A stretch of 60,000 nt of DNA, taken from NCBI RefSeq assembly GCF_964355755.1, contig NC_092675.1, positions 7,414,312 through 7,474,311 of the forward strand, read 5' to 3'. Shown in pieces: positions 35,838 to 47,539 of this stretch. Position 1 is the first letter of the stretch, and every line of letters starts with the position of its first letter. The notes under the pieces were generated by a model, which was not told the DNA's origin, did not search any database, and saw nothing but the letters and a program-made list of their open reading frames with translations. Made by a program: the position numbers and the translations under genes. Source of the DNA: Antedon mediterranea. Taxonomy: Eukaryota; Echinodermata; Crinoidea; Comatulida; Antedonidae.

Positions 35838-37363
35838 TTTAAATTAGTTACGCCTTAAAAAGTAGTAAATTGTAGACGTTAAATTGAACCAATCTGTTGG
35901 GTGTCATAGGTCTCCGTTCCGTTGTGACTTCCCTTGTGATTTCCCTTTTATACTATACTTTGTTTACATCTAGTCTTTGATATTAATTTTCACCAAAAAA
36001 GAACGCCACCTATAATTTTATAATATTAATTTGATTTAAAAAGAAAGTGGAGGAAAGAAAATGATTTTTTTCTTAAAGCTCTACAGAAATATTAAATTGT
36101 GATGCTACCCTAACCAACCAAAGTGAATCATCACTGTGCTAGAATTGTTGTTCTTTCGTGAGCTCGGCTAACTTTTAATTAATATGTTTTAGCATAGTCA
36201 ATTTATTCAATATATATATTTTGTTTTCTTTTGTATAAATTTATACAGTAGTACCTTGATTATAACAAACATAGATACATTTTTACGATGCTGCATGCTC
36301 TAGCCAGCTATGTCCCATGAGGACTAATCATTCATAAGCTAAAGCAAGCAGCAGTTATAGTATCTAAGGCCGACAGCTTTGCAACTTTGTAAACTCGACT
36401 ATAATTTATAGATCCCAGCTGCTGGACCCCAAAAAACGTCTGGGAAAAGAAAGTCTATGAGTCATGCTCACGGCGGTTAAACTATTTTGGATTCTCGCCC
36501 TTTGATTGGTTGACGCGAATCAACAGACTGGGAAGAATTTTCGTGAAGTTACGTTGTCTCTCGAGGGTATTCAGTTGCATGCCAACAGGTTGAGGTCACA
36601 CACACACACAGAGCACATTAAATTTAAAAATTGACCATTTTTAAATGGGCATGTAAATCATAATTAAAGAACTATCTTTGATTTGTATGTATTTTTGCGA
36701 TTATAATTAATCATAAATATATCTGAAGAAAGAACAATGATTAATTTTAAAATGTCGAGCAGCATTTTTGTAAGAAATATTTCTTGTTTAATATATCAAC
36801 TTTGATGATATAGAAATTATGAAAAAAAATATGCTAAGCATAATTCAGTAATATGCTAGAGCCCGTTCGAACGTAACAATTTACATAACACGTGTTACTG
36901 CAATGGTCGTTTTGGTCTAGCTGTTTCAAAAACCCAAGGTTGATTTTAGTTCCAATAGACAAACAGAACAAAATATGTCTTTGTTGCAAATGGCATCCAT
37001 CTTACCATCGATAAAATACTAATAAATTATATTATAAATTATAAATTATAACAACTTTTTAAGCCGTTTTATCAATTGTGTGAGTCTATATTTTAATTTG
37101 TTTTTTATCGTACTAATATCTGCCAATCTTTTTATTTCTATTGTTTTTTATTATGATAAATTAATGGACGAAGCTATTCAGTATTTTTCAATTAGACTTG
37201 GCCTTCGACTATTGAAAAGGGTTAGAAACAAGAGGCGCGTACCTGGATTTTACTTTGTTATTATTATGGACGTGCCTGGGAAAATATTTTACACACAAAA
37301 AGCAAGCGCGGCCATTCATGCATATCTGTACAACAACATCAACATACAGCAGCAGCAGACGAG
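35838..37363. promoter_or_regulatory. Divergent intergenic region between carboxyltransferase and first CYP4 gene
   Basis: About 1.5 kb separates the two start codons, so both promoters should lie here, possibly shared. No TATA box or named operator can be asserted. Positions 36295-36480 are a dispersed repeat also found at 17508-17690. A (CA)n run is at about 36598-36612. Positions 37265-37363 are alignable with 47400-47539 upstream of the second CYP4 gene, so the 5' UTR was duplicated too. Confidence 0.5.
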
Positions 37364-40300
37364 ATGTTGGGACTTGGTATTGTTTCAATAAGTTTAATAT
37401 TCTGTTTCATTATCGGAAGTTTATTCCTTTTACAACCTCTATTTAAAACATGGCAACATGTTAGCAAATTTCCTGGACCTAAAGCGTATCCATTGGTCGG
37501 CAATGCCCTAAGTCTTGAAAGAGATCCACACGGTGAGTAAGTAAGTAGGGCAAGCCTAGTAGGGCAGGCCTAGGCCTAATAAATATAGGCTAGGCCGGTG
37601 TGTGACCGAAACGGCCGCCGATTGAAACGGCCGCCAACATTTTCTATTATGGGACGCCAATACCGCCGCAGCTACAACAAGCCAATGCAGTATTATAAAC
37701 GTACAGTAGTAAAGCCTATGAAACCACGATGGAGGAACAAATAAATGAAACCAAGCAATATTTTGCATTAATAAATTATAAATAAAAATTAATAAAATAT
37801 TATACATTAATAAGATTCAAAAACTTCAAAATCGCGCTATGCGTGTTGTTCTTCAAGCTCCGCCTCGCACCAGCACTCACATTCTTCTAACATCTCTCCA
37901 CATCATGAATGTGTCACAGAGGGTGCAGTACCAGGTAGGCTGCCTAGCTTTTAAAGCCATGAACAATATTGCCCCTCGATACATCACCCCTCGATACATC
38001 ACCCAACGATTTTCCACTGTTCCGATACACTCTATGAGGACTAGGGCTGCTTCCAGGGGAGACTTGCTGGTACCCAAAGTTAAATTGGAATGTTTCCGGC
38101 GCTCTTTTATTTATTCTGCTTGTATTTTATATAATGTATTACCTTCTGTTTTGAAAGAATGTACCAATATTAACTCGTTTAAATTTAATTTAAAAAAAAA
38201 CATTTTATCGTAATTGTTTAATTGAATTTTTTTTGGATAATTATTTTTTTATATAATAGTTTTAAATTTAAATGTATCTAGTAGATTCGTATTAGTTAAG
38301 TATAGTTTTATATATTTTGTCATTTTCAAGAGGGCCCCTGAATATCAGCTGGCCTGCGGGTTCAGCTGGAAGGGTTACCCAAACAAATACTGTATTTTGT
38401 CCAATTTTAATTCTTTTCCTTACACTTTTACTTTTACATTTAAAAAATATATAAAAAACCCAACTATGTTTACACAACATTCATTATTATACGATAAACA
38501 TAATAATACATAAATAATTAAAAACATCTAGGCCTACTAGGCCTATCTGTTAATATTTATTAAGTCACATACGTCTAAAGATAAAGTCATTTCAATCTGA
38601 AAAAAAGTAAAACAATTGTATTACACCACACGTCGTTTTGATTACACGTTGTATGACAAACGGCACACGCGGCGTCTCATACATTCAATTGCGTTTTAAT
38701 TGGCGGCCGTTTCAGTCGGCGGCCGTTTCGGCTGTAAACCGCTAGGCCTAGGCCTACTAATAATATTATTTAATATTAGTCTATAGCCTCGTAGGAGGCC
38801 TTGTATGTATTGAATTGTAGGCCTATCTATATATCATATTCATATTTATTGGGTTAGAGGCCTATATAAGCTACTAGACTATGCCTAGTAGGCGTGATCT
38901 CTAGGCCTTTTGATATGAGGGAGTCGTAGCTAAGTAAATTCTCCATGATTGAATTGAAATGCATCAGTAATGTATGATTGAATAAAAATAATAATAATAT
39001 TCAATTAATATAGCGCAAAATGTAGGGCGCCTCTAGGCTAGTCTTTAATGAAGCGCTGACAAATCAACAGAAAATGTAAGAAGCACAAAAATTAATTATT
39101 GATGATTGAAATCGAAAATTAAAAACCTGGGATTTGAGTTTCCTGATTGAGTTTGGAAGGGCGTTGTTCCAAAGAACAGCAGCTGACCGTTAAGGCGCAT
39201 TTTTCAGTAAGTGTCTTATTAATTATTAATAATTTTGAAATATTTTCAATGTATACGAGTGGAATATTGCATCATTTAATTAAATTTAACAAAACATGTT
39301 GCTAATGAAAGGAAGGGAGTAGGCGACGATCGCTGCTGGCACGTAAAAAGACAAAACAATGGTGAGGTTTTTTTGGAATTCATGGTCACTGCCATTCACG
39401 ACTTGGTTAAAATTAAGTGGTCATATAGGTTATAAGGTAGGATGCTTAAGCATAGATGGCTTTAATTTATTCACTAGATCTGATAGATTGTTTAATTTGG
39501 CCTTCATAAATAAATTCATTCAAAATCTAAAACTTGACAACTAACATTTAACAATTAATTTCTTTTTAGGTCTAATACTAATAGCAAGTTCTTTTTGTTG
39601 TAGATTTATTTAACCAAGTTCGAAAATGGTGTACAGAAGATTTCAAAGACTATGGGTTGTTTCGAATATGGCTTGGGATTGTGCCATTTATAGTAGTGTA
39701 TAAAGCAGAAGATGCTGAGGTAGGTTATATGTATACATTAGCACTGGAGTAACTCAAGCGACAAAGGCTCCTGGGGTCCTCCGACGCTGGATGGTTACAT
39801 TGGGACTGCTCATGCTGTGGGCCCCTTATTAATCCAGGGAGCGATCAAAGCTGTTACGCCACTGTATTAGTTTTTTTTTTTGATAGCTTGACATTTTAAT
39901 TTCTCAATGTAATAATAGGTAGGTTACTTTACTACTTTAAGCCACAAAACCTTTTGGACTTTAGGAACATACTCCCAGATTGGTAAAATTACTCCATTGA
40001 CTACCTTCAATATTAACCACCATTTAGGGCTGCTTTTTAGTTTTATTCCAAAATTGTTTATATCTACCAAGCTACTGTATCTTCTTTGTTTCCTACTCAA
40101 TACTATCTCCATTCTCTATTTACCAGCCTTGTGCCTCTTTTCTTTTATTTCTTTTATTCCTGTCCACTCAGGCAGCACTTGCCTGATTTATCTATCTATC
40201 TTTGTCTCAATTACCTTCACTTGCAATGATGAAGGGCTACAGTAGTGTTGCCCGAAAGCTCTGCTAACTTTTCTGGCTGTTTTACTTTATCGTTTTTGTA

Positions 40301-43300
40301 TCTCCATTGAGATCCAGCCATTGATACCCACAGCATCATTGTCATTTTTCAGTATTTTGCCTTTGGATTTATATATTTATTGTAGTTTATAAACCACACT
40401 TTTTAATTCATGGCATCTGATTGGTTAATATTAATCAATTCAACATTACTTCCTTCAAATCAATTTAAGATAAGATTATATACAATAAGACAAGGATATA
40501 GATAAAATGTGGAGTGAAAAAAAAACTAAAGAGATTGTTCAAAACAACTACAGCTACAGGACTATGAATTTACTTTAGCAGGAATCTCAAAACAAATTAG
40601 TGCCAATAGAAAAATTGAATATTAGAAATATCAATAGCCTCTTAAAGATGTATTGTCAGCCAAAAACATGAAAAACTAAGATTAATTAAATTAAGCTTGA
40701 AATATGTAGATTTGTAGTTTTAATAAAGTTAATCAATTTTGTAAAAAAAAAGATGAAACAAAAAAATGTTTTTACTTATAAAATGACAAAATAATGGTTA
40801 AATTCAACCAAAAATCCATTGGCTGCCAGCCCAGTTGACTTTTTTTTTTCGATCTAATTTATGGCAAAAGTGGATAAAATGAGATATTCAAAAAAAGACA
40901 ATACATCTTTAATATATTATTTGTTTATGTTAGTTTTTCAATTACAACATAACACTTTTTAACATCCATTATTAAGATAATTATTTAATGTTTATTCTTC
41001 ACTTTTTAGGAAATACTTAAAAACAGCAAGAATCTAAAAAAATCGTATATTTATACATTTTTTCACCCTTGGCTTGGTACAGGTCTACTTACCAGGTGTG
41101 TGTAAATTAGAGTTTTTTTTAATACTGTATAATTAATAAATGAGCATAATCCCATTCTATAATTTTGCCAGCCCCCCCCCCCCCCCTGGGACTATACTTG
41201 GTCCTATACAGTTAATACAAAAGTAAAAATCTAAAGCTCTGTCTACACTATCAAAGTTTATATGACAAAAAAACTGTGATGTGCCCATATGTGGACATGA
41301 TAATGTTATATCACTACCATATTTAAGCATATCACTACCATATTTGGGCATATCACACTTTTTTGTCAAACTAGTTTGATAGTGTAGACAGAATATATAT
41401 TTGTATGGAACTTTTTATATGGTAAAAAAAAATTCTTATTGCAACTATTGTATCTGAGAAAAGCAGACATTTTCTTTTTGTGAATATTTGTTTTCTACAC
41501 CTCTTTAGCACTGGGTCAAAATGGCACACACGACGGAAAATGTTAACGCCGACGTTTCACTTCAAAATTTTGAATGATTTTATGCAAGTTTTTAACGAGC
41601 AAGCAGAAATTCTTGTCCAAAATTTAGAGAAAAAAGCTGACGACAAGCCATTTAATATTGTCTTCTTAATGACAGCATGTGTGCTGGATATTATATGCGG
41701 TAAGAACTATTGGCTATGTTTTATTTTTAGTAAATTCAATTCATGCATTGAATAAAACCTTCAAGTTATTTTATATTGTATTTGATATGCTGAACCCTGT
41801 AAAGCTCAGTCTAAACTATCAAACTGTTTGACAAAAAAAGTTTGATGTGCCAAAATATGGTAGTGATATGCCCAAATATGGTAGTGATATGACATCATTA
41901 TGTCCATATATGGGCGTATCATTTTTAGTCACATAATGTTTGATAGTGTAGATTTAGGTGTTTTAAGCAATCCCATTGACCTATATGTTACTCAATTCCT
42001 TGGTAAGGAAATGAAGATAAAGAGATAGAATTGATTCATTTTCACTTTACAGAGACGGCTATGGGAGAGTCTGTACATGCACAATGTGACATTCAGAATG
42101 AGTATGTCCAAGCAGTGTTAAAGTAAGTTATTAATCCGGTGCATGCAGGTCCAATGGAGATGATAGGGTTGAATAATAATATTCCCCCTCCTCTTTTTGA
42201 AAACCAAAATGTTAACATTTTCATATCACTCTATTTTTGACAGGCTATTATTTATTAATAATAATAATATATTGTAATATAATAATTTATGTCTTGTTTT
42301 TATAATTACAAATGAGGGTACAATATGTAAATAATTAATAGAAAAATAACGCTGTTTATTGAACTTGATAATAACACCATTATGGAGTCGAAACATCATT
42401 CTTTTTTAAGCATTATATTTTAAGCATTATTTTTCTATTAATAATAATTTTTTATTTGGGCTTGTGTTACACAGGATGTCCGAGTTACTTCATGAGAGAC
42501 AGAAATCTGTATGGCTTTGGCCAGACTTCATCTACTTTCGTTTGTCATCAGGAAAACAGTTTTCAGAAAGTTTACATATTCTCCATGACATGACACTCAA
42601 GGTATGATAAAAGCAAGTAAGAAGACACTTTATAGACCCAACGAATGTCCAGCTTGGCTGGAGGCTAAACATATTTGGTCAGTCTTCAGGAAAATGTCCT
42701 CTTAAAAGCAGTGTCCACGGGGTATCCTCTGAAACTATAAGAGGACACCTTTGAGACCCATAAAACTGATGTCCACCTTGGCTGTAGTTTGAAACATATT
42801 TTGTCCTCTTCGGGAAAGTGTCCTCATAAAAGTAGTGTCCATGGGGTATCCTCCATTAAGAGGAGTCTGACACTTTTGAGACCCTACGAAGTGCTGTCCA
42901 CCTTGGCTGTAGTTTAAAACATATTTTGTCCTCTTCGGGAAAGTGTCCTCATAAAAGTAGTGTCCATGGGGTATCCTCCATTAAGAGGAGTCTGACACTT
43001 TTGAGACCCTACGAAGTGCTATCCACCTTGGCTGTAGTTTAAAACATATTTTGTCCTCTTCAGGAAGGTGTCCTCATAAAAGTAGTGTCCACGGGGTATC
43101 CTCCATTAAGAGGAGTCTGACACTTTTGAGACCCCACGAAGTGCTGTCCACCTTGGCTGTAGTTTAAAACATATTTTGTCCTCTTCAGGAAGGTGTCCTC
43201 ATAAAAGTAGTGTCCACGGGGTATCCTCCATTAAGAAGAGTCTGACACTTTTGAGACCCTAAGAAGTGCTGTCCACCTTCGCTGTAGTTTAAAACATATT

Positions 43301-45741
43301 TTGTCCTCTTCAGGAAGGTGTCTTCATAAAAGTAGTGTCCACGGGGTATCCTCCACGTATATAAGTATCCTTTAAAACTATTAAGAGAACACCTTAAGGA
43401 ACTAGCATTTTTATTTTTAAACAAAAATCCCAGATTATTAACAAACATGGGTCAGAACTAAAGGAACAGCTTAAACAACAGAAAGATCAAGGTGCTGTGG
43501 CGTCAGAAGAACCACAAACTATTGGCAAAAGAAAAAGACTTGCATTTCTAGACTTGCTTTTGTACATGCAAAATGAAAATCCAAGTTTTACCATCGATGA
43601 CATACGTGAAGAAGTGGATACTTTCATGTTTGAGGTACAGTACTGTATATATTTATAACATAGAATACTTTGTTTCAGTAGCACTTAATACTTATTAAGA
43701 CTAATTACCATACATATTTAATTTAACATACTAACTAAAATACTAAAAACGTCAGGAGTAAAATTAATTTTTCCTCATCCAAGAAGACCAAACTATGGTC
43801 GACATTGTTGTATCCCTTCCTTAACTGCTTGGCCTCTCGACTCAACCAAACGTCTCACACAAATGTATTCAATGGTTTAATTGAAACAAGCAAGCAGATA
43901 TTTTATTTATTTTAAACATTAAAATATATGATTGTGGAAACCAGGGCCATGACACAACCGCAGCAGCTTCAAACTGGGCTGTGTATTTGCTCGGCAGGAA
44001 TCCAAAAGCACAGAAACGTCTGCAAGAGGAATTGGATCAAGTATTTGGTAAGTAGTGAAAGGATCTTGTTTGTTACACTTTATGATGCAAAGCGCCACTG
44101 TTAATGTTAATGCATACTTTTTGTGTGACAATGGCTAAACAATTTATAGTGAAATTGTTTATTGCAGTTAGTGTGTCAAATACCATCGTCATCCTTAAAC
44201 AAATCGTTCGTTTTGATGCAAAGTTCCCTTTTAATAATAACGAAATAGTCATTCATTAACTGTACATCTTGTTTGATAGGAGATAGTAATCGACCAGTCA
44301 CCACAGATGACTTTAAAGAACTCAAATATCTTGACTGTGTTATCAAAGAAACACTTCGTATGTACCCTTCTGTTCCCATATTTGGACGTACTATAGAAGA
44401 ATCTATATCAATTGGTCAGTAATATATTGTGATATTATACCTATGTTTTTTAGTTATTATAAAAGGTATATTAATTATTATATAACATGTCAAGAAACCT
44501 TTCTTTTCAAAAGTTATGTATGTACTGCAAACTTTATATAACATATTGATTTCGCCATGCAAACAAAATATAACTTAATTAACTTGCTTGATTTCTAAAT
44601 GCTGCGGTTCTTTTTTTCAGGTGGAAAAAAAATACCTGAAGGAATGCAAGCCTTTGTTCTCGCCTACAACTTGCATCGAGATGAACGCTTTTTCCCAGAA
44701 CCTGAAGAGTTCAGACCGGATAGGTTCCTACCGGAAAACTGTGTTGACAGACATCCATTTGCTTACGTGCCATTCTCTGCCGGACCAAGGAATTGCATAG
44801 GTACATTTGTGAGACTTAGCAGAGTACCCTCTGTCTTAAAATCCCCGCTAAATCCAAGGCTAAATACCCAAATGTTGCATAGTCTCAATTGAATGTTCCC
44901 AATTAGTTTTGTGTAGAGAGGGAGCTCCATTTGTGATGATGTTACATTTTGAGGTATTAGGGAGTTTTCGCAATCTTACGAATACGATAACGAAAACGGA
45001 TACGTCACGCACACGTATTCGTTTTTCGTAAGTCAGTAAAATCTGTTTCGCATGGAAATGAAATATTAAGGGCGCCGTCCAAAATATGACTGCGGTAAAT
45101 TTGAGCGAAGCGCAGGTACGTGTTGCTTGGTGCTTGGCTGCCAAGGCCTAGCGTAACATCAAAGCGAGTGAGGACTTTAAAAACTGCTATTTATCAAAAT
45201 TGACCTGGCATTTTAGTAAATTACTTTAGTAAATTACTTTCAATAAAAGTATAATTATATTATAGTCATGAATCATTCCTGATTCAAATGCTAAATGTGT
45301 AAAATAGATCAGAAACTATACTCGTTTTGTAGTTACAAATATGACTGGTGATATTTGTCAACACGAATACGCTTTACAAATATGAAATGGGGATCAGCTC
45401 AAAAGTTTCACAAATGTGTGATGTATCCGTTTTCGTTATCGTATTCGTAAGGTTGCGAAAACTCCCTATTTACACAATTAGCACCGGCAGTGATTAACGC
45501 TATAAAATAATGATGAAAATCAAATTATATGTATTCTTCTATGATCATCATTTGCGTAAACTGATTGTAATATTTTTCAGGTCAACGTTTTGCAGTCTTT
45601 GAGGAGAAAGTAATCCTTGCACAAATATTCCGAAGATTCAATGCTGAATCTGTTCAGGAGTTTGACGACCTCAAGATACATGGAGAAGTTATTCTACGTC
45701 CATCTGCTGGAATAGTTGTAAAGTTAACAAAAAGAAGATAA
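37364..45741 (+). CDS. CYP4V2-like: Cytochrome P450, CYP4 family (CYP4V2-like), complete, copy A
   Basis: Eleven exons: 37364-37532, 39604-39719, 41010-41095, 41509-41699, 42053-42122, 42475-42601, 43434-43634, 43945-44047, 44280-44414, 44621-44800, 45581-45741. They join in phase to 512 residues. An N-terminal hydrophobic anchor is followed by [13 protein letters not shown], indicating an ER membrane protein facing the cytosol. Later landmarks are [25 protein letters not shown], the I-helix FMFEGHDTT (residues 318-325, with Glu320, which in CYP4 enzymes can link covalently to haem), ExxR at 378-381, FRPDRF and the haem loop [10 protein letters not shown] with Cys458. CYP4 enzymes omega-hydroxylate fatty acids; CYP4V2 is the closest pattern. 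Human CYP4V2 is 525 residues. The substrate here is not known. The start is the ATG before the anchor, which is conserved in copy B. Confidence 0.93.
37597..38740. mobile_element. hAT-like TIR element (1.14 kb) in intron 1 of CYP4 copy A
   Basis: The ends carry inverted repeats with two tandem CGAAACGGCCGCC-type motifs each (37608-37637 and 38700-38729). GCTAGGCC lies directly outside both ends (37589-37596 and 38741-38748), compatible with an 8-bp target duplication as in hAT elements. AGGCC words are common in this intron, so the duplication could be chance. The interior holds a retrotransposon tail and no transposase. Confidence 0.6.
37810..38400 (+). pseudogene. Non-LTR retrotransposon ORF2 C-terminal remnant, nested in the TIR element
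   Basis: The frame from about 37812 to 38213 encodes [20 protein letters not shown], then a [16 protein letters not shown] segment and an end with a lysine-rich tail. This is the usual C-terminal end of LINE-type reverse transcriptases. The catalytic part is absent. A GAGGGCCCCTGAATATCAG stretch at 38330 resembles the LINE 3' end at 49255. Confidence 0.7.
38900..40400. other. CYP4 copy A introns 1-2: repeat-derived sequence around exon 2
   Basis: Apart from exon 2 (39604-39719), no coding exon is supported. Positions about 39355-39425 encode SLPF-TWLKL-type residues also present at 50590-50650 in copy B (see findings). Positions about 39920-40360 look like a dispersed repeat, with TGTTGCCCGAAAGCTCTGCT and TCTCCATTGAGATCCAGCCA; its class was not identified. 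Confidence 0.4.
40646..40908. mobile_element. Short TTAA-type MITE, AGATGTATTGTC termini
   Basis: TTAA at 40642-40645 and 40909-40912 bracket AGATGTATTGTC... and its inverted end. The interior matches 26169-26502 with a deletion. In intron 2 of CYP4 copy A. Confidence 0.75.
41232..41393. mobile_element. MITE of 'CTGTCTACACTATCAAA' family
   Basis: Left end GCTCTGTCTACACTATCAAA after TAAA, right end TTTGATAGTGTAGACAGA. The right target flank is not preserved. Located in intron 3 of CYP4 copy A, just after a poly-C run at about 41172-41187. Confidence 0.75.
41800..41966. mobile_element. MITE of 'CTGTCTACACTATCAAA' family, inverted relative
   Basis: Left end GCTCAGTCTAAACTATCAAA and right end TTTGATAGTGTAGATTTAG, followed by TTAA at 41963-41966. 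The interior words (ATATGGTAGTGATATG) are the complement of those in the copy at 41232. In intron 4 of CYP4 copy A. Confidence 0.72.
42620..43390. repeat. 125-bp minisatellite, six units, in intron 6 of CYP4 copy A
   Basis: GGTATCCTC recurs at 42721, 42845, 42970, 43095, 43220 and 43345, a spacing of 124-125 bp. Units contain TGTCCACCTTGGCTGTAGTT and TCCTCATAAAAGTAGTGTCC. The matching intron of copy B (58327-58998) holds only diverged single-unit remnants (TTGCCCTTGGCTGCA near 58382), so the array expanded after duplication or was lost from B. Confidence 0.88.
43780..43862 (-). repeat. Degraded tRNA-like SINE head in intron 7 of CYP4 copy A
   Basis: Shares CATCCAAGAAGAC, CTTAACTGCTTGGCC and GACTCAACCAAACG-like words with 59545-59790 in the same intron of copy B. 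This insertion therefore predates the gene duplication. Confidence 0.45.
44959..45467. mobile_element. 509-bp TIR element, AGGGAGTTTTCGC termini
   Basis: The left end AGGGAGTTTTCGCAATCTTA is repeated inverted at the right end with one difference. Complementarity continues through ACGAATACGATAACGAAAAC. ATT lies directly outside both ends (44956-44958 and 45468-45470). It resembles the element at 15516 in length, AGGGA ends and flanks. It interrupts intron 10 of CYP4 copy A, between the haem-loop exon and the last exon. No transposase is seen. Confidence 0.78.
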
Positions 45742-46108
45742 TTGTACTGTTATATGTTATTATATTTACTCATGCAATTGTTCTTTAAAAATGCTGTTCA
45801 TTACTGTAGGCTAAAACTTTGGCCATAGTCGTAACTGAGTGTTTGATTTAATGCTGTAAGTTGCTTAAATTCTGCAGGCATCCCAAACAATGTTGTACTG
45901 TTCTCTACTGGTAGTGTATACATCGGTGGTACATTCTCAAGATTAAACTGTATATTCTGTGTCGTAGGTCATCCTAACGAATCATAGGTTCATTTAGCAA
46001 TTGTCATGTTTTTCTTGTAAATTCAGTATTTTTTTGTTTTTTTAAACTTTGTAATGCAACTCATTTTAGCTTCGGCTACCAAATTGCAATAAGTTTCTTT
46101 TAAACCTG

Positions 46109-46114
46109 AATAAA
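46109..46114 (+). terminator. Candidate polyadenylation signal AATAAA of CYP4 copy A
   Basis: First AATAAA after the stop at 45741, about 370 bp downstream. It is a consensus hexamer in AT-rich sequence, so chance occurrence is possible. Confidence 0.35.
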
Positions 46115-46619
46115 TAAATAGGGCAGCACACTTGGAAGGTTCTTTATTCTAGTTAGGTACCTAAGTGTGGACATGCTTTGTGTTTTGTCATTCAGGTACC
46201 TGTGAGTGCTGTTTATTGACATCGCTATTTTCGTTGGTTGCGTTGTAGAAGTAGTACAGTTCACCTGATTTGTTGCTGTGATTTTATATATATATATATA
46301 TATATATAAACAAATCAGGCACAGAACATTAATGATATATATATAATATTCATGTGTTTATATAAATATATATATGTCATTGTTTGTTTTTGTCTGTGTT
46401 TTTTGGGCATTCCTGACACAAGAATTTACTTTCTTGGTGACGCCTCCCATAATATTTGGAAATAAATGTTATTTTGATCTGATTTGAATAATAATGTTTT
46501 TCTTTGTCATGATCAACTGCCGTCTCAGAAGAGTAAGCCATGTGTAATCTGGGTTAAGTACCAAATTATGCGAACAAGTTAGTTGGTGGTGCATTTCTGT
46601 TAAGAATTAAACCTTCATC

Positions 46620-46875
46620 GGAGGAATCTGTGGCATCTCCAAAATTGAGCAACATAATTGTTGTTTCTCACTTTCCACTTCTTGAACAGTGCATCAGTCT
46701 GATGGAATAGATTAGGTTTAACTGGAGCATTATCACTTTTCCTTCTTTTCCACTATGTATGTCCATGGATTAAAGAATCCATGGTATGTCCTACGCTTTC
46801 TGCGAGATTGAAATGTGCAGGGCCCTCTATCTTTTGCAAGATCACTCTATCTCCGTCTTGCAACTGTGAGTCTTC
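46620..46875 (-). pseudogene. Decayed minus-strand reading frame, unidentified
   Basis: One frame reads about 38 residues (EDSQLQDGDRVILQKIEG... to LIHGHT), a TAG, then about 45 more residues (WKRRKSDNAPVKPNLFHQ... to RCHRFLR) before another stop. Composition is protein-like but no family could be named. It could be an old retroelement or gene fragment, or chance. Confidence 0.2.
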
Positions 46876-47539
46876 TTATAGTTCTTCCTGAGTTACTTCA
46901 ACCATGGAGGTATCTATGCTTCAACCATGTGATGTCCTGTATTTGACTGTGCCATATTCATAAACATTGTATATATTTATTTTTCTTTGTTACAGTTTTA
47001 TTAGTAACTTTTCATGTCTTTTTATGAATGTTTTTAATGAATGGCCTATTGTTCTAAAAAACAGAACCAAATATTTAAACCGGTGCTACATCTATACCTG
47101 ATATGTTTTATCCTGTATATAAATATGTTTTTCAATAAATAAATTCTGAAAAAAAGTAAAAAGTATTAATATTTTTTTTACCATGTCCCCTCGGAGCTTC
47201 ATACAAAATGAAATAGCTATACATATTTAATAACAATATCAATTAATTATTAAATTGCTGGTGCGGTGAGGTTAATTTTTTTATTTTTGTATTGTTAAGT
47301 ATGCCTAACATGGATGCTATACGTCAATACTACTATGATATTGATTAGATACTAATGCTTCTTGTGGTGAAAAAAAAATTCATATTTTTTTTTTTTTTTG
47401 GCGTGCCTTGGAAAATATTTCACACACGTCACACAGAGAGAGCGCGTTCGTGACCATTCAAGCATATCATCCACAACATCACACAACACAGACACACTCT
47501 AAACAACAGACTGTCGGCAGTGACTCTAGCAGAGGCAAG

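Larger units (their letters stand above)
45742..47539. other. 3' UTR of CYP4 copy A and spacer to copy B
   Basis: AATAAA signals occur at 46109-46114 and 46461-46466 and near 47136; which is used cannot be told. An (AT)n run at about 46285-46309 sits in the loop of an inverted repeat built on CTGATTTGTT. A decayed minus-strand frame lies at 46620-46875. The last about 140 bp match the 5' UTR of copy A. Confidence 0.55.

Noticed and set aside
37080-37391. 103-residue open frame just upstream of CYP4 copy A
   Set aside because: It overlaps the 5' UTR and the start of exon 1 in another frame, has low-complexity hydrophobic composition, and no equivalent frame is evident upstream of copy B.
47408-47539. 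In-frame N-terminal extension of CYP4 copy B
   Set aside because: The frame is open but begins with TTG, not ATG. Copy A starts at the homologous ATG (37364), and the extra residues would precede the membrane anchor.
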